From Polaromonas sp. JS666 (GTDB taxonomy: Bacteria; Pseudomonadota; Gammaproteobacteria; Burkholderiales; Burkholderiaceae_C): a stretch of DNA of 64,000 nucleotides. Where the stretch lies: NCBI RefSeq assembly GCF_000013865.1, contig NC_007948.1:3782001-3846000 (forward strand). Reading direction: 5' to 3'. Numbering within the stretch: the first letter of the stretch is position 1; each line of letters starts with the position of its first letter. The notes beneath the pieces are model-generated. The model worked only from the letters and a program-made list of their open reading frames with translations, was not told where the DNA came from and ran no database searches. Shown here one piece after another: positions 1 to 8,990 of the stretch. Both the position numbers and the translations under genes were made by a program.

Positions 1-73
1 GAACAGGCAACTGCGAGGCGATGTCGAAATCTTAAAAAAAGCGTCGGCCTTCTTTGCCCGCGAACTCAAATGA
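1..73 (+). pseudogene. 3' end of IS3-family orfA (cut by window edge)
   Basis: These are the last 23 codons of the small upstream transposase reading frame. They end with FFARELK and a TGA at 71-73 that overlaps the ATG of orfB. A run of seven A at 34-40 forms a slippery site. A -1 shift there joins OrfA to OrfB, as is well established for IS3-family elements. The gene is incomplete only because the window starts inside it; the complete homologue is at 49014-49328. Confidence 0.85.
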
Positions 74-966
74 GCTACCAGCTCGTTGAGGACTTGCAAA
101 AGAAGGCTACCCCCCAAGTGCCCGTTAGCCAGACGTGCCGAATCCTCGAAATTAGCCGCTCCGGATACTACGCGGCGCGTAAGCGCAGCCAGCAGGCACC
201 CGTGGTGTGCGCAGCCAGCGTTCATTTGCAAGCCGCTTTCGCGGCCAGTGGCCGCGCTTACGGTAGCCGCAGATTGCGTGCTGCGCTGCACGCACGAGGC
301 GTGACCGTGGGACGTCACCGGGTACGTAGCCTCATGCGTGCCCATGGGCTGCGCTCGGTCTGGAGGCGCAAGTTTGTGCACACCACGAACAGCAAGCACG
401 GTCTGGCCGTCTCGCCGAACGTGCTGGACCGGCAGTTCGAGCAAACGGCACCTGATCGGGCTTGGGTTTGCGACATTACCTATATTCGCACGCGTAGTGG
501 CTGGCTGTATCTGGCTGCAGTGCTGGACTTGCATTCGCGCAGGATCGTGGGCTGGGCTACTGCTGGAGATATGCAGGCTACGCTGGTGACGACGGCCTTG
601 CAGATAGCCATTGCGCAGCGCAATCCCAGTCCTGGGCTAATCGTGCACTCAGACAGGGGCACGCAGTACGCGAGTAGCGCGCATCAGGCGCTGCTGAAAA
701 AGCATGGGCTGGTAGGTAGCATGAGCCGAAAAGGCAACTGCTGGGATAACGCTGTGATGGAGCGTTTCTTCCTGAATTTGAAAATGGAACGGGTCTGGCA
801 AAAAGACTACGCAAATCACAGTGAGGCCACAAACGACGTTGCTGACTACATCGTCGGCTTCTACAACTGTGAACGACTGCATTCAAAACTGGGAAATTTG
901 TCACCCATTGCCTTCGAGCAAAAATCGGCAACTCAACAACCTATCGATGTGTCCGAAATAACTTGA
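70..966 (+). CDS. IS3-family transposase OrfB (integrase core)
   Basis: A 298-residue DDE transposase that catalyses strand transfer of the element, normally as an OrfAB frameshift fusion. The N-terminal part (about 1-100) resembles the HTH_21 region of this family. The retroviral-integrase-like core follows, with the first Asp in CDITYI, the second in HSDRGTQY and the Glu in NCWDNAVMERFF. The start ATG overlaps the orfA stop (ATGA), which allows coupling, while frameshifting at the A7 run upstream would give the active fusion. The protein is identical to that of copy 2. No damage is visible in this frame. Confidence 0.95.
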   Translation: MSYQLVEDLQKKATPQVPVSQTCRILEISRSGYYAARKRSQQAPVVCAASVHLQAAFAASGRAYGSRRLRAALHARGVTVGRHRVRSLMRAHGLRSVWRRKFVHTTNSKHGLAVSPNVLDRQFEQTAPDRAWVCDITYIRTRSGWLYLAAVLDLHSRRIVGWATAGDMQATLVTTALQIAIAQRNPSPGLIVHSDRGTQYASSAHQALLKKHGLVGSMSRKGNCWDNAVMERFFLNLKMERVWQKDYANHSEATNDVADYIVGFYNCERLHSKLGNLSPIAFEQKSATQQPIDVSEIT

Positions 967-974
967 CCACCACA

Positions 975-1674
975 CTACAAACAGCTCTGCCGTCAGACCC
1001 CCTTGGTAGGTGGCAAACCAGAAGCCCCCCTTGGCATTGACCGCCGAGGCCGCCGAGATCGACTGGCGCTGGCCGGGACGCTCGATGACGGGCGTCTTGC
1101 CCTTGACGCCCCAAGTCTTGCCATGCACTGTGTCGGCACGAAAGCCCGACTCGTCCCAGAAATAGATGTCTGCGCCGCTTTGCCGCGCAGCCGCCGCAAT
1201 GCCCGGATAGGTTTCGCGCTGCCAGCGCTCGATGGCTTGCGGGTCGCGCTGGTAGGCACGCTGCAGTGGCTTTTGCGGGCTCAAGCCCAGACGGGCCAGC
1301 ATTCTGCCGACGGCCGTGACGCCCAGCTTCAGACCAAACTTTTTCTCGATCAGGGTGGCTGCGATCTGGCGTGTCCACAATCCGAAGTCCAGCCCGTACT
1401 GCCTGGGGTCCTTGCCGTTGATCCAGCGAAAGACCTGAGCTTGCTGGGTCGCTGTCAATTTGCAGGGGCGTCCCGTGGCAGGACGCGAGGCCAGCGCCCG
1501 CTCTCCTTTGCCGCGTCCCGATGCCGCTTTGAGCCAGCGGTAGATCGAGGTGCGGTTCATGCCCAGGGACCTCACCACCGCCGAGGGCTTCTCGCCTTCG
1601 CGCACCCGGCGCAGCGCCAGCAGGCGAAATTCTTCCAGCGTGGCGTGGTCCAGGGTGCGGCCGTCTCTTTTCAT
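975..1674 (-). pseudogene. IS630-family transposase, C-terminus removed by IS3 insertion
   Basis: The first roughly 233 residues of an IS630-family (Tc1/mariner-like DDE) transposase, read leftwards from the ATG at 1672-1674. Visible parts are an N-terminal helix-turn-helix (SAVVRSLGMNRTSIYRWLKAA), a second winged-helix-like region, and the start of the catalytic domain with the first Asp in FWDESGFR. The IS3-family element cuts the gene at base 975, after FVV. The frame then runs into IS DNA and stops at 901, adding about 22 unrelated residues. The second and third catalytic acidic residues are missing, so the protein should be inactive. The missing 3' part should lie on the far side of the IS3 copy, outside the window. 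Confidence 0.88.
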
Positions 1675-1803
1675 GCACCATCAGACTATCACCTCTCGCT
1701 CAAGTTCCCAACTTGTCGCTCTAATTTCGGACTGGTGAGTAAGTTCAATTTTCACGGCGGGTAAAGTCGAGCCAGTGACGGTCTTACAGCTCAAACAGCA
1801 GCA

Positions 1804-2034
1804 TCATCTTTCCCTCAAACCTTCATTGCCTGCCCGCTGAATCGGGCTCAGCAAATACTCAATCACTCGCCGCTGCCCAGTCTTGATTTCCGCCGTCAGG
1901 TTCATCCTCGGCATCAGCTGAATCAGCTTGCCGTTCACATCGATCTGCTTGGTTTTTAAAGCCAGCGTCACCGGGAAGATCGCGCCGCGCTTTTCGCCGT
2001 TCACCGCGTCGACTGCGACAAGAAGGCCTAGGCA
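1804..2034 (-). pseudogene. C-terminal remnant of a HlyD-family type I secretion adaptor
   Basis: An open stretch of about 76 codons ends with MNLTAEIKTGQRRVIEYLLS and a closing LRER. This is the typical C-terminal end of periplasmic adaptor (membrane fusion) proteins that link an ABC exporter to TolC in type I secretion. The frame is closed upstream by a stop at 2035-2037, so about 85% of the gene is missing. A GTG at 2002-2004 could start translation but would not make a working adaptor. No ABC exporter or TolC gene remains nearby. It is best read as debris of a lost secretion locus next to insertion sequences. Confidence 0.8.
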
Positions 2035-2110
2035 TCATTCGCTGCAGCCCCTAAAGAGAAAGCTATCTCAGCGATGGTGATAGGGACCTTCAGTCATACA
2101 ACGCCTTTAT

Positions 2111-2479
2111 TTAAAAAGAAAAAATAGTAGCTACAGTAATTAACCAACCCAGTATTGATGAGATGACAATCACACTTGCCGTACCTAATAAAAGCCCAGC
2201 CGCCCCATATCCGCTACATCGGGAAAATTCATGTTCATTCATGTCAGACCATGCTTTTCCTCGTAAATCTGTTGGCAGATTTTTCTTAACATAGGCGTTA
2301 GGTATCAGCATTATCAAAACAACAACCAGACCAAATGCGGCCAGCCATATAGCGCTCTGCCAAAGTTGACCTGTATTTCTTTTGACCACTGAAAACGAGT
2401 AGTAAACAGTTGCAAGCAGTGTTAGGAAGAAAGGCCAAATAAAAAAAGCGCCAGAATGATTTCTTATCCATCTCAACAT
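2111..2479 (-). CDS. Small multi-pass membrane protein, function unknown
   Basis: A 122-residue protein with three hydrophobic segments, at about residues 11-30, 43-60 and 93-118, separated by a charged, cysteine-containing middle part (about 65-90). An AGGAGA ribosome-binding site lies just upstream of the ATG. It follows the 80-residue membrane protein gene on the same strand with a 48-bp gap, so the two may form an operon. Base composition is clearly more AT-rich than the housekeeping genes, which suggests horizontal origin. I do not recognise the family. Being next to a HlyD remnant, it might be an immunity or accessory protein of a lost secreted toxin, but nothing in the sequence proves it. 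Confidence 0.6.
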   Translation of the reverse strand: MLRWIRNHSGAFFIWPFFLTLLATVYYSFSVVKRNTGQLWQSAIWLAAFGLVVVLIMLIPNAYVKKNLPTDLRGKAWSDMNEHEFSRCSGYGAAGLLLGTASVIVISSILGWLITVATIFSF

Positions 2480-2527
2480 CTATTTTTCTCCTATGGTTAA
2501 CGGGTTACCACTCCGGCACGATCATTA

Positions 2528-2770
2528 TTAATTCCTCATCATGTTGAATAAATAAATTGAAAGGAGACAAACGAAGCAAATTAAAAATATTTTTGTTACC
2601 CAGTAACAAATGATTTCATCAGTAGGTGCTGCATCAGGCCCGAAAATTTTTGGACTATTTTTTAAGAAAGCATGAGAAAAGTACAGCTCGGATTTGAATA
2701 TCGCCAAGATAAGGATGCACAACAATGAAGCGGCACCAAAAACGATAAAAACTATCAGCAATAAGTTCAT
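2528..2770 (-). CDS. Small membrane protein, function unknown
   Basis: An 80-residue, AT-rich gene preceded by a good ribosome-binding site (AAGGAAAGAGAG next to the ATG). The product has an N-terminal transmembrane helix (about 2-24), a short polar loop containing FGPDAAPTDE (about 43-52) and a second helix (about 57-76). It is upstream of and co-directional with the 122-residue membrane protein. No family is recognised. The good ribosome-binding site and clear membrane pattern support a real gene rather than a chance frame. The sharp composition change marks it as acquired DNA. Confidence 0.55.
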   Translation of the reverse strand: MNLLLIVFIVFGAASLLCILILAIFKSELYFSHAFLKNSPKIFGPDAAPTDEIICYWVTKIFLICFVCLLSIYLFNMMRN

Positions 2771-2803
2771 CTCTCTTTCCTTGAAGATTCATAGCGAGAC
2801 TCA

Positions 2804-3151
2804 ATGCCGCAGGGAATCATGGGGGTGCGCGTTGCGCAGGTGATGACCGATAACGGCTCGGCTTACAAATCAAAGCGCTTTGCCAAGCTGCTGCGCCGCC
2901 TGGGGATCAGGCACATCCGCACGCGCCCTTACACCCCACGCACCAACGGCAAAGCCGAACGATTCATCCAGACCTTGCTGCGCGAATGGGCCTACGCCTT
3001 CATCTACCCCGATTCAGATGCTCGGGCCCATGAACTGGAGCCCTGGATGCATCACTACAACTTTCGCAGGCCCCACTCAGCGACCTCCCACCGCCCTCCA
3101 GCTTCTCGCCTCGGATTTGATGGGAACAACGTCGTGAGAAACTACATCTAA
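2804..3151 (+). pseudogene. C-terminal fragment of an IS481-like transposase
   Basis: About 115 codons of a DDE/integrase-core transposase. The second catalytic Asp is in VMTDNGSAYKS, the Glu is in TNGKAERFIQTLLREWAY, and the tail has YNFRRPHS and a closing NNVVRNYI. This is the IS481-type pattern. The N-terminal helix-turn-helix domain and the first catalytic Asp are missing, so the gene is truncated at its 5' side. Its stop codon overlaps the stop of the convergent dehydrogenase gene, so the element's end lies right at a gene border. It is not expected to be functional. Confidence 0.82.
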
Positions 3152-3912
3152 CCCCGACCCACAAACGGCATTTTGGTGGCCATGATGGTCATGAACTGCA
3201 CATTGGTGGACAGCGGCAGCGCCGCCATGTGAACCACCGCATCGGCCACTTCCTTCGCGTCCATCATGGGCTCCACCGCGATCTCGCCGTTGGCCTGGGG
3301 AACGCCCTTGGTCATGCGGGCGGAGAGCTCAGTCAGGGCATTGCCGATGTCGATTTGCCCGCAGGCGATGTTGTACTTGCGGCCATCGAGCGAGATCGAT
3401 TTGGTCAGGCCCGTGATGGCGTGCTTGGTCGAGGTGTAGGGCGCCGAGTTGGGGCGCGGCGCATGGGCGGAAATCGAGCCGTTGTTGATGATGCGGCCGC
3501 CCTGCGGCTGCTGGTCTTTCATCAGCCGGATGGCGCCCTGCGCACAGAGGAAAGAACCCGTGAGGTTGATGTTCACCACGTTTTGCCATTGCTCGAACGT
3601 GATGTCCTCGATGTTCACACCCGGGGCGTTCACGCCGGCGTTGTTGAACAGCAGGTCGAGCCGCCCGAACACCTCCTTGACTTTGGCAAACAGGGCCACA
3701 ACCGATTCGGGGTTGCTCACATCGGTGGGCACCGGCAGCGCGCGATCAGTGCCCGACGCTTTGGCAACCTCGTTGAGCGGCTCGATGCGCCGCCCGACCA
3801 GCGCCACGCGGTAGCCCGCCTCCAGTAACGCCAGCGCGACGGCCCGGCCAATGCCAGTACCCGCCCCGGTCACCACGGCAACCTTGCCGTTTGCCTTGTC
3901 GTTCGAACCCAT
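3148..3912 (-). CDS. Short-chain dehydrogenase/reductase (SDR family)
   Basis: A 254-residue cytosolic NAD(P)-dependent oxidoreductase of the classical SDR type. The cofactor motif TGAGTGIG is at 15-22, NNAG at 90-93, and the catalytic set is Ser146/Ser148, Tyr159 and Lys163 (YTSTK). The start at 3912 is chosen because AGAGGT lies just upstream and the cofactor motif then falls at the usual distance from the N-terminus. A longer upstream reading frame has no family similarity. The substrate cannot be told from sequence. It is divergent from the kynurenine operon, but that alone does not link it to tryptophan catabolism. Its stop abuts an IS481-like fragment. Confidence 0.88.
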   Translation of the reverse strand: MGSNDKANGKVAVVTGAGTGIGRAVALALLEAGYRVALVGRRIEPLNEVAKASGTDRALPVPTDVSNPESVVALFAKVKEVFGRLDLLFNNAGVNAPGVNIEDITFEQWQNVVNINLTGSFLCAQGAIRLMKDQQPQGGRIINNGSISAHAPRPNSAPYTSTKHAITGLTKSISLDGRKYNIACGQIDIGNALTELSARMTKGVPQANGEIAVEPMMDAKEVADAVVHMAALPLSTNVQFMTIMATKMPFVGRG

Positions 3913-4156
3913 GTTGTACCTCTGTCTCTTTAATTGATGTTGATGAAGAAGAATCCGGGTGTCAGACCCGCGGCCGACGGCCAGTGCCGATGCTCTGGAT
4001 TGTGCCCCAGCCACGGCAGGGCGGCAGGAGCGCGCACAACCCGTCTCCCCTGGTTTCGACTTCTTTGCCGGCAATTACTTTAGGTTTAAACTATTTTTAT
4101 CACTTGTTGGAAATAACCGACACCACGGCTTTTTCGGCGGTGCTACCTTTACACGT
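3913..4156. promoter_or_regulatory. Divergent promoter region between SDR gene and kynB
   Basis: This 244-bp gap separates two divergent genes, so it must carry promoters in both directions. The kynB-proximal part (about 4072-4125) is locally AT-rich, with runs such as TTTAAACTATTTTTATCAC, and is the likeliest promoter site. Kynurenine operons of related bacteria are often controlled by an Lrp/AsnC-type regulator (KynR), but no such gene is in this window and I cannot point to a specific operator. Confidence 0.4.
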
Positions 4157-4822
4157 ATGACAGCCAGAGTCCTACCATCCACCACCGCAAAGCCCTTGAG
4201 GCTTTGGGACATCTCGCCCCCCGTGGCGCCAGGCTCGCCGGTTTTTCCGGGCGACACGCCCTACCAGCAGCAATGGGCCGCGAGCATCGCGCCGGGCTGC
4301 CCGGTGAACGTCAGCACCCTCACCTTGTCGCCGCACATCGGCGCACATGCCGACGCACCGTTGCACTACGACCCGCAGGGCGCCACCATCGGTGCGGTCG
4401 ATCTCACGCCCTATATCGGGCCATGCCGCGTCATTCATGCCATCGCCAAAGGGCCGCTGATCGAGTGGGAGCACCTGGCGCATGCCGTACACGACCTGCC
4501 GCCGCGCGTGCTGGTTCGCACCTACGCGCGCATGCCAGTCGAGCGCTGGGACCCCACGCTCGCGGCCTACGCGCCCGAGACCGTTGAGCGCCTCGCCGCA
4601 CTCGGCGTCAAGCTGATCGGCATCGACACCGCCAGCATCGACCCGGCCGGAAGCAAAACCCTGGACAGCCACCAGGTGATCCGCCAGCGCGGCCTGCGCG
4701 TGCTGGAAAACCTGGTGCTCGACGAGGTGCCCGAAGGCGACTACGAACTGATTGCCCTGCCGCTCAAGCTGATGACGGCCGATGCCTCCCCCGTTCGCGC
4801 AGTCTTGCGCGAACTCCCCTGA
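4157..4822 (+). CDS. kynB: Kynurenine formamidase
   Basis: Hydrolyses N-formylkynurenine to kynurenine and formate, the second step of tryptophan breakdown by the kynurenine route. The 221-residue protein belongs to the metal-dependent cyclase/KynB family. The metal-binding motif H60-x-G-x-H64-x-D66 lies in [14 protein letters not shown], and the N-terminal [10 protein letters not shown] matches the family start. The ATG at 4157 is chosen so that this motif begins near residue 15; longer upstream frames are unlike KynB. It is first in a kynB-kynU-kynA operon, with 14 bp to kynU. No strong Shine-Dalgarno is visible. Confidence 0.93.
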   Translation: MTARVLPSTTAKPLRLWDISPPVAPGSPVFPGDTPYQQQWAASIAPGCPVNVSTLTLSPHIGAHADAPLHYDPQGATIGAVDLTPYIGPCRVIHAIAKGPLIEWEHLAHAVHDLPPRVLVRTYARMPVERWDPTLAAYAPETVERLAALGVKLIGIDTASIDPAGSKTLDSHQVIRQRGLRVLENLVLDEVPEGDYELIALPLKLMTADASPVRAVLRELP

Positions 4823-4836
4823 AAGATGAACCTGAC

Positions 4837-6198
4837 ATGAGCACAACTCTGCAAGATTGCCGCGCACTCGATGCGCAAGACCCACTGCGTACCCTGCGCG
4901 ACCAGTTCACCCTGCCCGAAGGCGTGATTTACCTGGACGGCAACTCGCTCGGCGTGCTTCCCAAAACCGCAGCGGCCCGCGTGGCCGAGGCAGTGACGCA
5001 GGAGTGGGGCCAGGGCCTGATCCGCAGCTGGAACAGCGCGGGCTGGTTCAGCCTGCCGCAGCGCCTGGGCGACAAGATTGCGCAACTGATAGGTGCAAAA
5101 CCGGGCGAAGTGGTGGCCACCGACAGCACCTCGATCAATCTCTACAAGGTGCTCAGCGCAGCACTCCATATCGCCGCGCAGGACGCGCCGCAGCGCAAGC
5201 TGGTGGTGAGTGAGCGCAGCAACTTCCCGACCGACCTCTACATTGCCGAGGCGCTGTGCAAGGAACGCGGCTTGCGGCTGCAACTGGTAGAGCCCGAAGA
5301 AATTAACGGCGCGCTGACCGCCGACGTGGCGGTGCTGATGCTGACCCATGTGAACTACCGCACCGGCGCCATGCACGACATGGCCGCCGTCACGGCGGCC
5401 GCCCATGCCGCAGGTAGCTTGACGGTCTGGGACCTAGCGCACAGCGCGGGCGCCGTCCCCGTGGACCTGAACGGCGCAAAGGCCGATTTCTCGATTGGCT
5501 GCGGCTACAAGTATTTGAATGGCGGCCCCGGCGCCCCGGCCTTTGTCTGGGTCAACCCCAAGCACGCCGACCGCTTCTGGCAGCCGCTGGCCGGTTGGTG
5601 GGGCCATGCCGCGCCCTTCGAGTTCACGCCCGACTACCGACCCGCCGCCGGCATTTCTCGGTACCTGTGCGGCACGCAGCCGATTCTGAGCATGACGGCG
5701 CTGGAATGCGGGCTCGACGGCTTTCTGGCGGCCGAGCCACTGGGCGGCATGCAGGCGCTGCGCCGCAAATCGCTGGCCCTCACCGACCTGTTCATTCAAC
5801 TGGTTGAAGAGCGCTGCGCAGATCAGGGCCTCGGGCTTGCAACCCCCCGCGAGCACACGCAGCGCGGCTCGCAGGTTTGCCTCACGCTCGGACACAGCCC
5901 CCACGCTCCACCGCTGCGCGGGTCGCTGCCCCCCGAGGGGGCCGTCACCGCCTTGGGGCGGCCCGGCGGCGGTGAGTCCGGCGCTTACGCCATCGTGCAG
6001 GCGCTGATTGCGCGCGGCGTGATTGGTGACTACCGCGCAGGCGACGGCGGGAAACATCTCGACATCCTGCGCTTCGGCTTCACGCCGCTCTACATCGGCT
6101 TTGAAGATGTCTGGAACGCCGTGGAGCAGCTCAAGCAGGTACTTGACACCGGTGAATGGCAAAGCGCCGAATTCAACCAGAAACATGCGGTGACCTGA
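4837..6198 (+). CDS. kynU: Kynureninase carrying a repeat-encoded insertion
   Basis: PLP-dependent enzyme that cleaves kynurenine to anthranilate and alanine. At 453 residues it is longer than the usual 410-425. The PLP lysine is Lys225 in [12 protein letters not shown], and LDGNSLG near the N-terminus and GDYR and RFGFTPLY near the C-terminus are family features. The extra length comes mainly from about residues 354-380, between GSQVCLT and [12 protein letters not shown]. That stretch is encoded by a copy of the GC-rich palindromic repeat at 5897-5972, inserted in frame. Whether activity survives is unknown; the frame is intact and the downstream motifs are conserved, which suggests it does. 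kynA follows after 2 bp. Confidence 0.93.
   Translation: MSTTLQDCRALDAQDPLRTLRDQFTLPEGVIYLDGNSLGVLPKTAAARVAEAVTQEWGQGLIRSWNSAGWFSLPQRLGDKIAQLIGAKPGEVVATDSTSINLYKVLSAALHIAAQDAPQRKLVVSERSNFPTDLYIAEALCKERGLRLQLVEPEEINGALTADVAVLMLTHVNYRTGAMHDMAAVTAAAHAAGSLTVWDLAHSAGAVPVDLNGAKADFSIGCGYKYLNGGPGAPAFVWVNPKHADRFWQPLAGWWGHAAPFEFTPDYRPAAGISRYLCGTQPILSMTALECGLDGFLAAEPLGGMQALRRKSLALTDLFIQLVEERCADQGLGLATPREHTQRGSQVCLTLGHSPHAPPLRGSLPPEGAVTALGRPGGGESGAYAIVQALIARGVIGDYRAGDGGKHLDILRFGFTPLYIGFEDVWNAVEQLKQVLDTGEWQSAEFNQKHAVT
5897..5972 (+). repeat. GC-rich palindromic repeat inside kynU
   Basis: A member of the dispersed repeat family of this window. It starts with GCCCCCACGC, contains CTGCCCCCCGAGGGGGCC and ends with GGGGCGGCCCGGC. 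It lies wholly inside kynU and is read in frame as a Pro/Gly-rich segment around [13 protein letters not shown]. The closest relative is the copy at 18019-18095. Confidence 0.8.
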
Positions 6199-6200
6199 TC

Positions 6201-7085
6201 ATGTGCCCCCACGCCCACCCCCCCGCCAAACCCGACCACGGCGCCACCACGACGCCCGAGCGCATTGTTCACGACGAGAAGGCGCAGCTCGACTTCAGCC
6301 GCGACATGAGCTATGGCGACTACCTGCAGCTGGATGCGATTCTGAACGCGCAAAAACCACTCTCGCCCGCACACGACGAGATGCTGTTCATCATCCAGCA
6401 CCAGACCAGCGAACTCTGGATGAAGCTGATGCTGCACGAGTTGCGCGCCGCGATTGCGAATGTAGCGGCCGACGAACTGGGCAGCGCCTTCAAGATGCTG
6501 GCACGCGTGAGCCGCATCATGGAGCAGCTGGTGCACGCCTGGGACGTGCTGGCCACCATGACGCCGCCCGAGTACAGCGCGATGCGCCCCTACCTCGGGG
6601 CGTCGAGCGGCTTTCAGAGCTACCAGTACCGCTGCATCGAATTCGCCTTGGGCAACAAGAACGCCGCCATGCTCCAGCCGCACGCACACCGGTCGGACCT
6701 GCTGGCGCAGGTGCAGGCCGCCTATGAAGCCCCCTCGCTCTATGACGAAGCCCTGCGCCTGCTGGCGCGGCGCGGCCTGGCCGTTCCCGCCAGCCACACC
6801 GAACGCGACTGGACACAGCCCTACCTTGAAAGCGCCGCGGTCGAACAGGCCTGGCTGACCGTCTACCGCGACCCGAAGCAGTACTGGGACCTGTACCAGC
6901 TCGGCGAAGAACTCACCGACCTCGAAGACGCGTTTCGCCTCTGGCGTTTCCGCCATGTCACCACGGTCGAGCGCATCATCGGCTTCAAGCCCGGCACCGG
7001 CGGCACCAGCGGCGTGAGTTATTTGCGCAAGATGCTGGATGTGGTGTTGTTTCCGGAGATCTGGAAATTGCGGACGGATTTGTAG
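6201..7085 (+). CDS. kynA: Tryptophan 2,3-dioxygenase
   Basis: Haem enzyme that opens the indole ring of L-tryptophan to give N-formylkynurenine, the first step of the pathway. The 294-residue protein has the conserved [13 protein letters not shown] (substrate-site His67), the YQYR region, and the C-terminal [14 protein letters not shown] glycine-rich loop. The start at 6201 lies 2 bp after the kynU stop; a longer frame from 6156 would overlap kynU and lacks family similarity. With kynB and kynU it makes a complete tryptophan-to-anthranilate operon. Transcription probably ends in the large palindromic region downstream. Confidence 0.94.
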   Translation: MCPHAHPPAKPDHGATTTPERIVHDEKAQLDFSRDMSYGDYLQLDAILNAQKPLSPAHDEMLFIIQHQTSELWMKLMLHELRAAIANVAADELGSAFKMLARVSRIMEQLVHAWDVLATMTPPEYSAMRPYLGASSGFQSYQYRCIEFALGNKNAAMLQPHAHRSDLLAQVQAAYEAPSLYDEALRLLARRGLAVPASHTERDWTQPYLESAAVEQAWLTVYRDPKQYWDLYQLGEELTDLEDAFRLWRFRHVTTVERIIGFKPGTGGTSGVSYLRKMLDVVLFPEIWKLRTDL

Positions 7086-7160
7086 GGGAAGTGGATTTAC
7101 CGGAATAGGTGTCTGCGTGAGGTGCTATTTATTTAATAGCGGGTTGACTCTGCTGAGGGT

Positions 7161-7754
7161 TGCTGGCCGGGGGTAGCCCGGCGGCTACTCACTTTTCTTT
7201 TGCTTCGCCAAAATAAAAGTAAGCAAAAGAAAAGGCGACCCTACTGTCTGCGACCCCTGCGCTTCGCTCCGGGGCAACCTGCGGTGCTCGGTCCAGGCGG
7301 GGTCTCGCTCGAACTCGCTACGCTCAGACAATCGCGATCCCTGATCCGCCTGGACCTCCGCTCCTCGGCGCAGACAGAAGGGGTGGGTGCAAGAAATACC
7401 AACAGCCAACAGCCAACAGCCAAATACACAACTCGAATACTTGAAACCACAAGGACACGCCATGGCGTGTCCTTGTTTGTCTTGGTTTTCTTGTCTTCCG
7501 GTATTCGGTTCCCGCTCCCGCTTGCCCCGTCCTGGCTGGGCCGAGCAGCGCAGATGCAGGCGGGATCAGGGCCGCAGTTGTTTGAGCGAAGTGCAACGTA
7601 GCGAGTTCTGCGGACCCCCGCCGGAGTCGAGCAGCGCAGGTTGCCCGGAGCGAAGCGCAGGGACCCAGACTGCGGGTCGCCTTTCTTTTCCTTAGGTTTC
7701 TTTGGCGAAGCAAAGAAAAGTAAGTCGCCCGCCGGGGCGAGTCCCGGCCAGCAG
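7161..7754. repeat. Large imperfect palindrome (~590 bp) between convergent genes
   Basis: The 708-bp gap between kynA and the convergent FAD monooxygenase holds two diverged copies of one sequence in inverted orientation. The left arm is about 7161-7390 and the right arm about 7511-7754. Shared pieces include GCTGGCCGGG, CTTTGCTTCGCCAAA-type runs, AAAGGCGACCC, TGCGCTTCGCTCCGGG, GCAACCTGCG and AACTCGCTACG. A perfect 28-bp palindrome centred on GCCATGGC lies at 7449-7476 near the symmetry centre. CGAATAC at 7434 and GTATTCG at 7501 flank it. Reading frames here follow the repeat and look like no protein. The structure may end transcription from both sides. Two small GCTAT-N7-ATAGC palindromes lie just outside (7124-7140 and 7774-7790). 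Confidence 0.85.
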
Positions 7755-7793
7755 TCCACAGCAAAACCACCCAGCTATCTTTTCAATAGCAAC

Positions 7794-8990
7794 TCACAAC
7801 ACCCTGGAAACCCCGCCATAAAGCCAAGGCATATCCAGCAACTTCTCCCCCAGCACCTTCAACGCGGTATCCCGCCCCCAGCGCAACAGGCCACCCGCAT
7901 GAAATATCTGCCCGTTGCGCAAAGCCCTCGCCTGCACTTGCGCATTGCGCTGCCAGCGGTTCAGCGCATAACGCTGCAGCATGGTCGGCACATCAAAGGC
8001 AGGATCCAGCGCCTGCGCCAGGGTGTGGCCCAGCTCGGCTGCGTCTTCAATCGCCATGCCGGCTCCTTGTGCCAGGTAGGGCAGCATCGGGTGGGCGGCA
8101 TCGCCCAGCAGGGCCACGCGGCCTATGGCGTGCTGGTGTGCGCCCTGCATGGGCGCGCGGTCGCTCAGCGCCCACAAGCGCCAGCCGGCCAGAGCGTCCA
8201 CCAGCTCACGCAGCGCGGCACAGCTGCCGGCCAGCGCCGCGGCCAGGTCGGCCGCATTGGCGCTGTGGTCCCAGGGGTCGGCATCTGCGGCCACTTCGCC
8301 ATGCACGATGGCGACCACGTTGAGCCAATCGCCGCTGCGCACCGGATACTGCACCACGTGCATGCGCGGGCCCAGCCAGACCGTGACATGCTGGGTCCTG
8401 AGCTTTTCGGGCAGGCTGGCCTGCGACACCAGCGCCCGGTAGGCCAAGTGGCCGGTGCGCCGCGGCAGGCCGTCGCCCAGCAGCTGCTGGCGCACCGTGC
8501 TCCACACGCCATCGGCGCCAATCAAGGCGTCGCCTTCAATTTCAGGCCCACCTTCGGTTTTCACCGTGACGGCTTGCGCCGTCTGGCTGAAAGACTGCAG
8601 CGGACGGTCCAGGTGAAGTTTCGCGTCGGTCTGCAGCTGCACGGCCTGGAGCAGCAAACCGTGCAGGTCGGCACGGTGCAGCGTGACATAGGGCGCGCCA
8701 TAACGCCGGACCATGCTGGCCCCCAGCGGCAACTCGCCCAGCGCCTGGCCCGACACGGCGCTGCGCACCTGCAGGCGCCCGGGGAACGCGGCCACCGCCT
8801 CAAGCGGCTGAGCCAGCCCCCAGCCGTGCAGCACCTTGACGACGTTGGGGCCCAGTTGAACGCCTGCGCCCACTTCGCTGAAAGCCGGCGCACGTTCAAA
8901 CAGGCGAATGTCCCACCCCGCGCGCGAGGCAGACAGTGCCGCCGCAAGCCCACCGATGCCGCCACCGGCAATCACGGCTTGTTTGATCAT
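7794..8990 (-). CDS. FAD-dependent aromatic-type monooxygenase
   Basis: A 398-residue flavoprotein of the UbiH/salicylate-hydroxylase/3-hydroxybenzoate-6-hydroxylase group. It has the dinucleotide-binding GGGIGG at 9-14, the GADG motif in [14 protein letters not shown] (about 155-168), and the second FAD motif [16 protein letters not shown] (about 290-305). Such enzymes hydroxylate aromatic substrates using NAD(P)H and O2; the actual substrate is not clear. Its ATG overlaps the acnA stop by 4 bp (ATGA), so it is translationally coupled to aconitase, an unusual pairing. A role in aromatic compound breakdown or in ubiquinone-type chemistry is possible but unproven. Confidence 0.85.
   Translation of the reverse strand: MIKQAVIAGGGIGGLAAALSASRAGWDIRLFERAPAFSEVGAGVQLGPNVVKVLHGWGLAQPLEAVAAFPGRLQVRSAVSGQALGELPLGASMVRRYGAPYVTLHRADLHGLLLQAVQLQTDAKLHLDRPLQSFSQTAQAVTVKTEGGPEIEGDALIGADGVWSTVRQQLLGDGLPRRTGHLAYRALVSQASLPEKLRTQHVTVWLGPRMHVVQYPVRSGDWLNVVAIVHGEVAADADPWDHSANAADLAAALAGSCAALRELVDALAGWRLWALSDRAPMQGAHQHAIGRVALLGDAAHPMLPYLAQGAGMAIEDAAELGHTLAQALDPAFDVPTMLQRYALNRWQRNAQVQARALRNGQIFHAGGLLRWGRDTALKVLGEKLLDMPWLYGGVSRVL

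Larger units (their letters stand above)
1..974 (+). mobile_element. IS3-family insertion sequence, copy 1 (5' end outside window)
   Basis: This is the right-hand 974 bp of an IS3-family element. Aligned with the complete copy at 48113-49378, it lacks only the first 292 bp, which lie before the window. It ends at 974 with the complement of TGTGGTGGTC, the same terminal sequence as the other copy. Its visible proteins, and even the meaningless antisense reading frames, are identical in the two copies, so the copies diverged very recently. It is inserted in an IS630-family transposase gene. The left junction and target duplication cannot be seen. Confidence 0.93.

Noticed and set aside
3913..4074. 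N-terminal extension of the SDR gene to 4074
   Set aside because: The added 54 residues are Arg/Ala-rich with no family likeness, while the ATG at 3912 has a ribosome-binding site and gives a normal SDR N-terminus.
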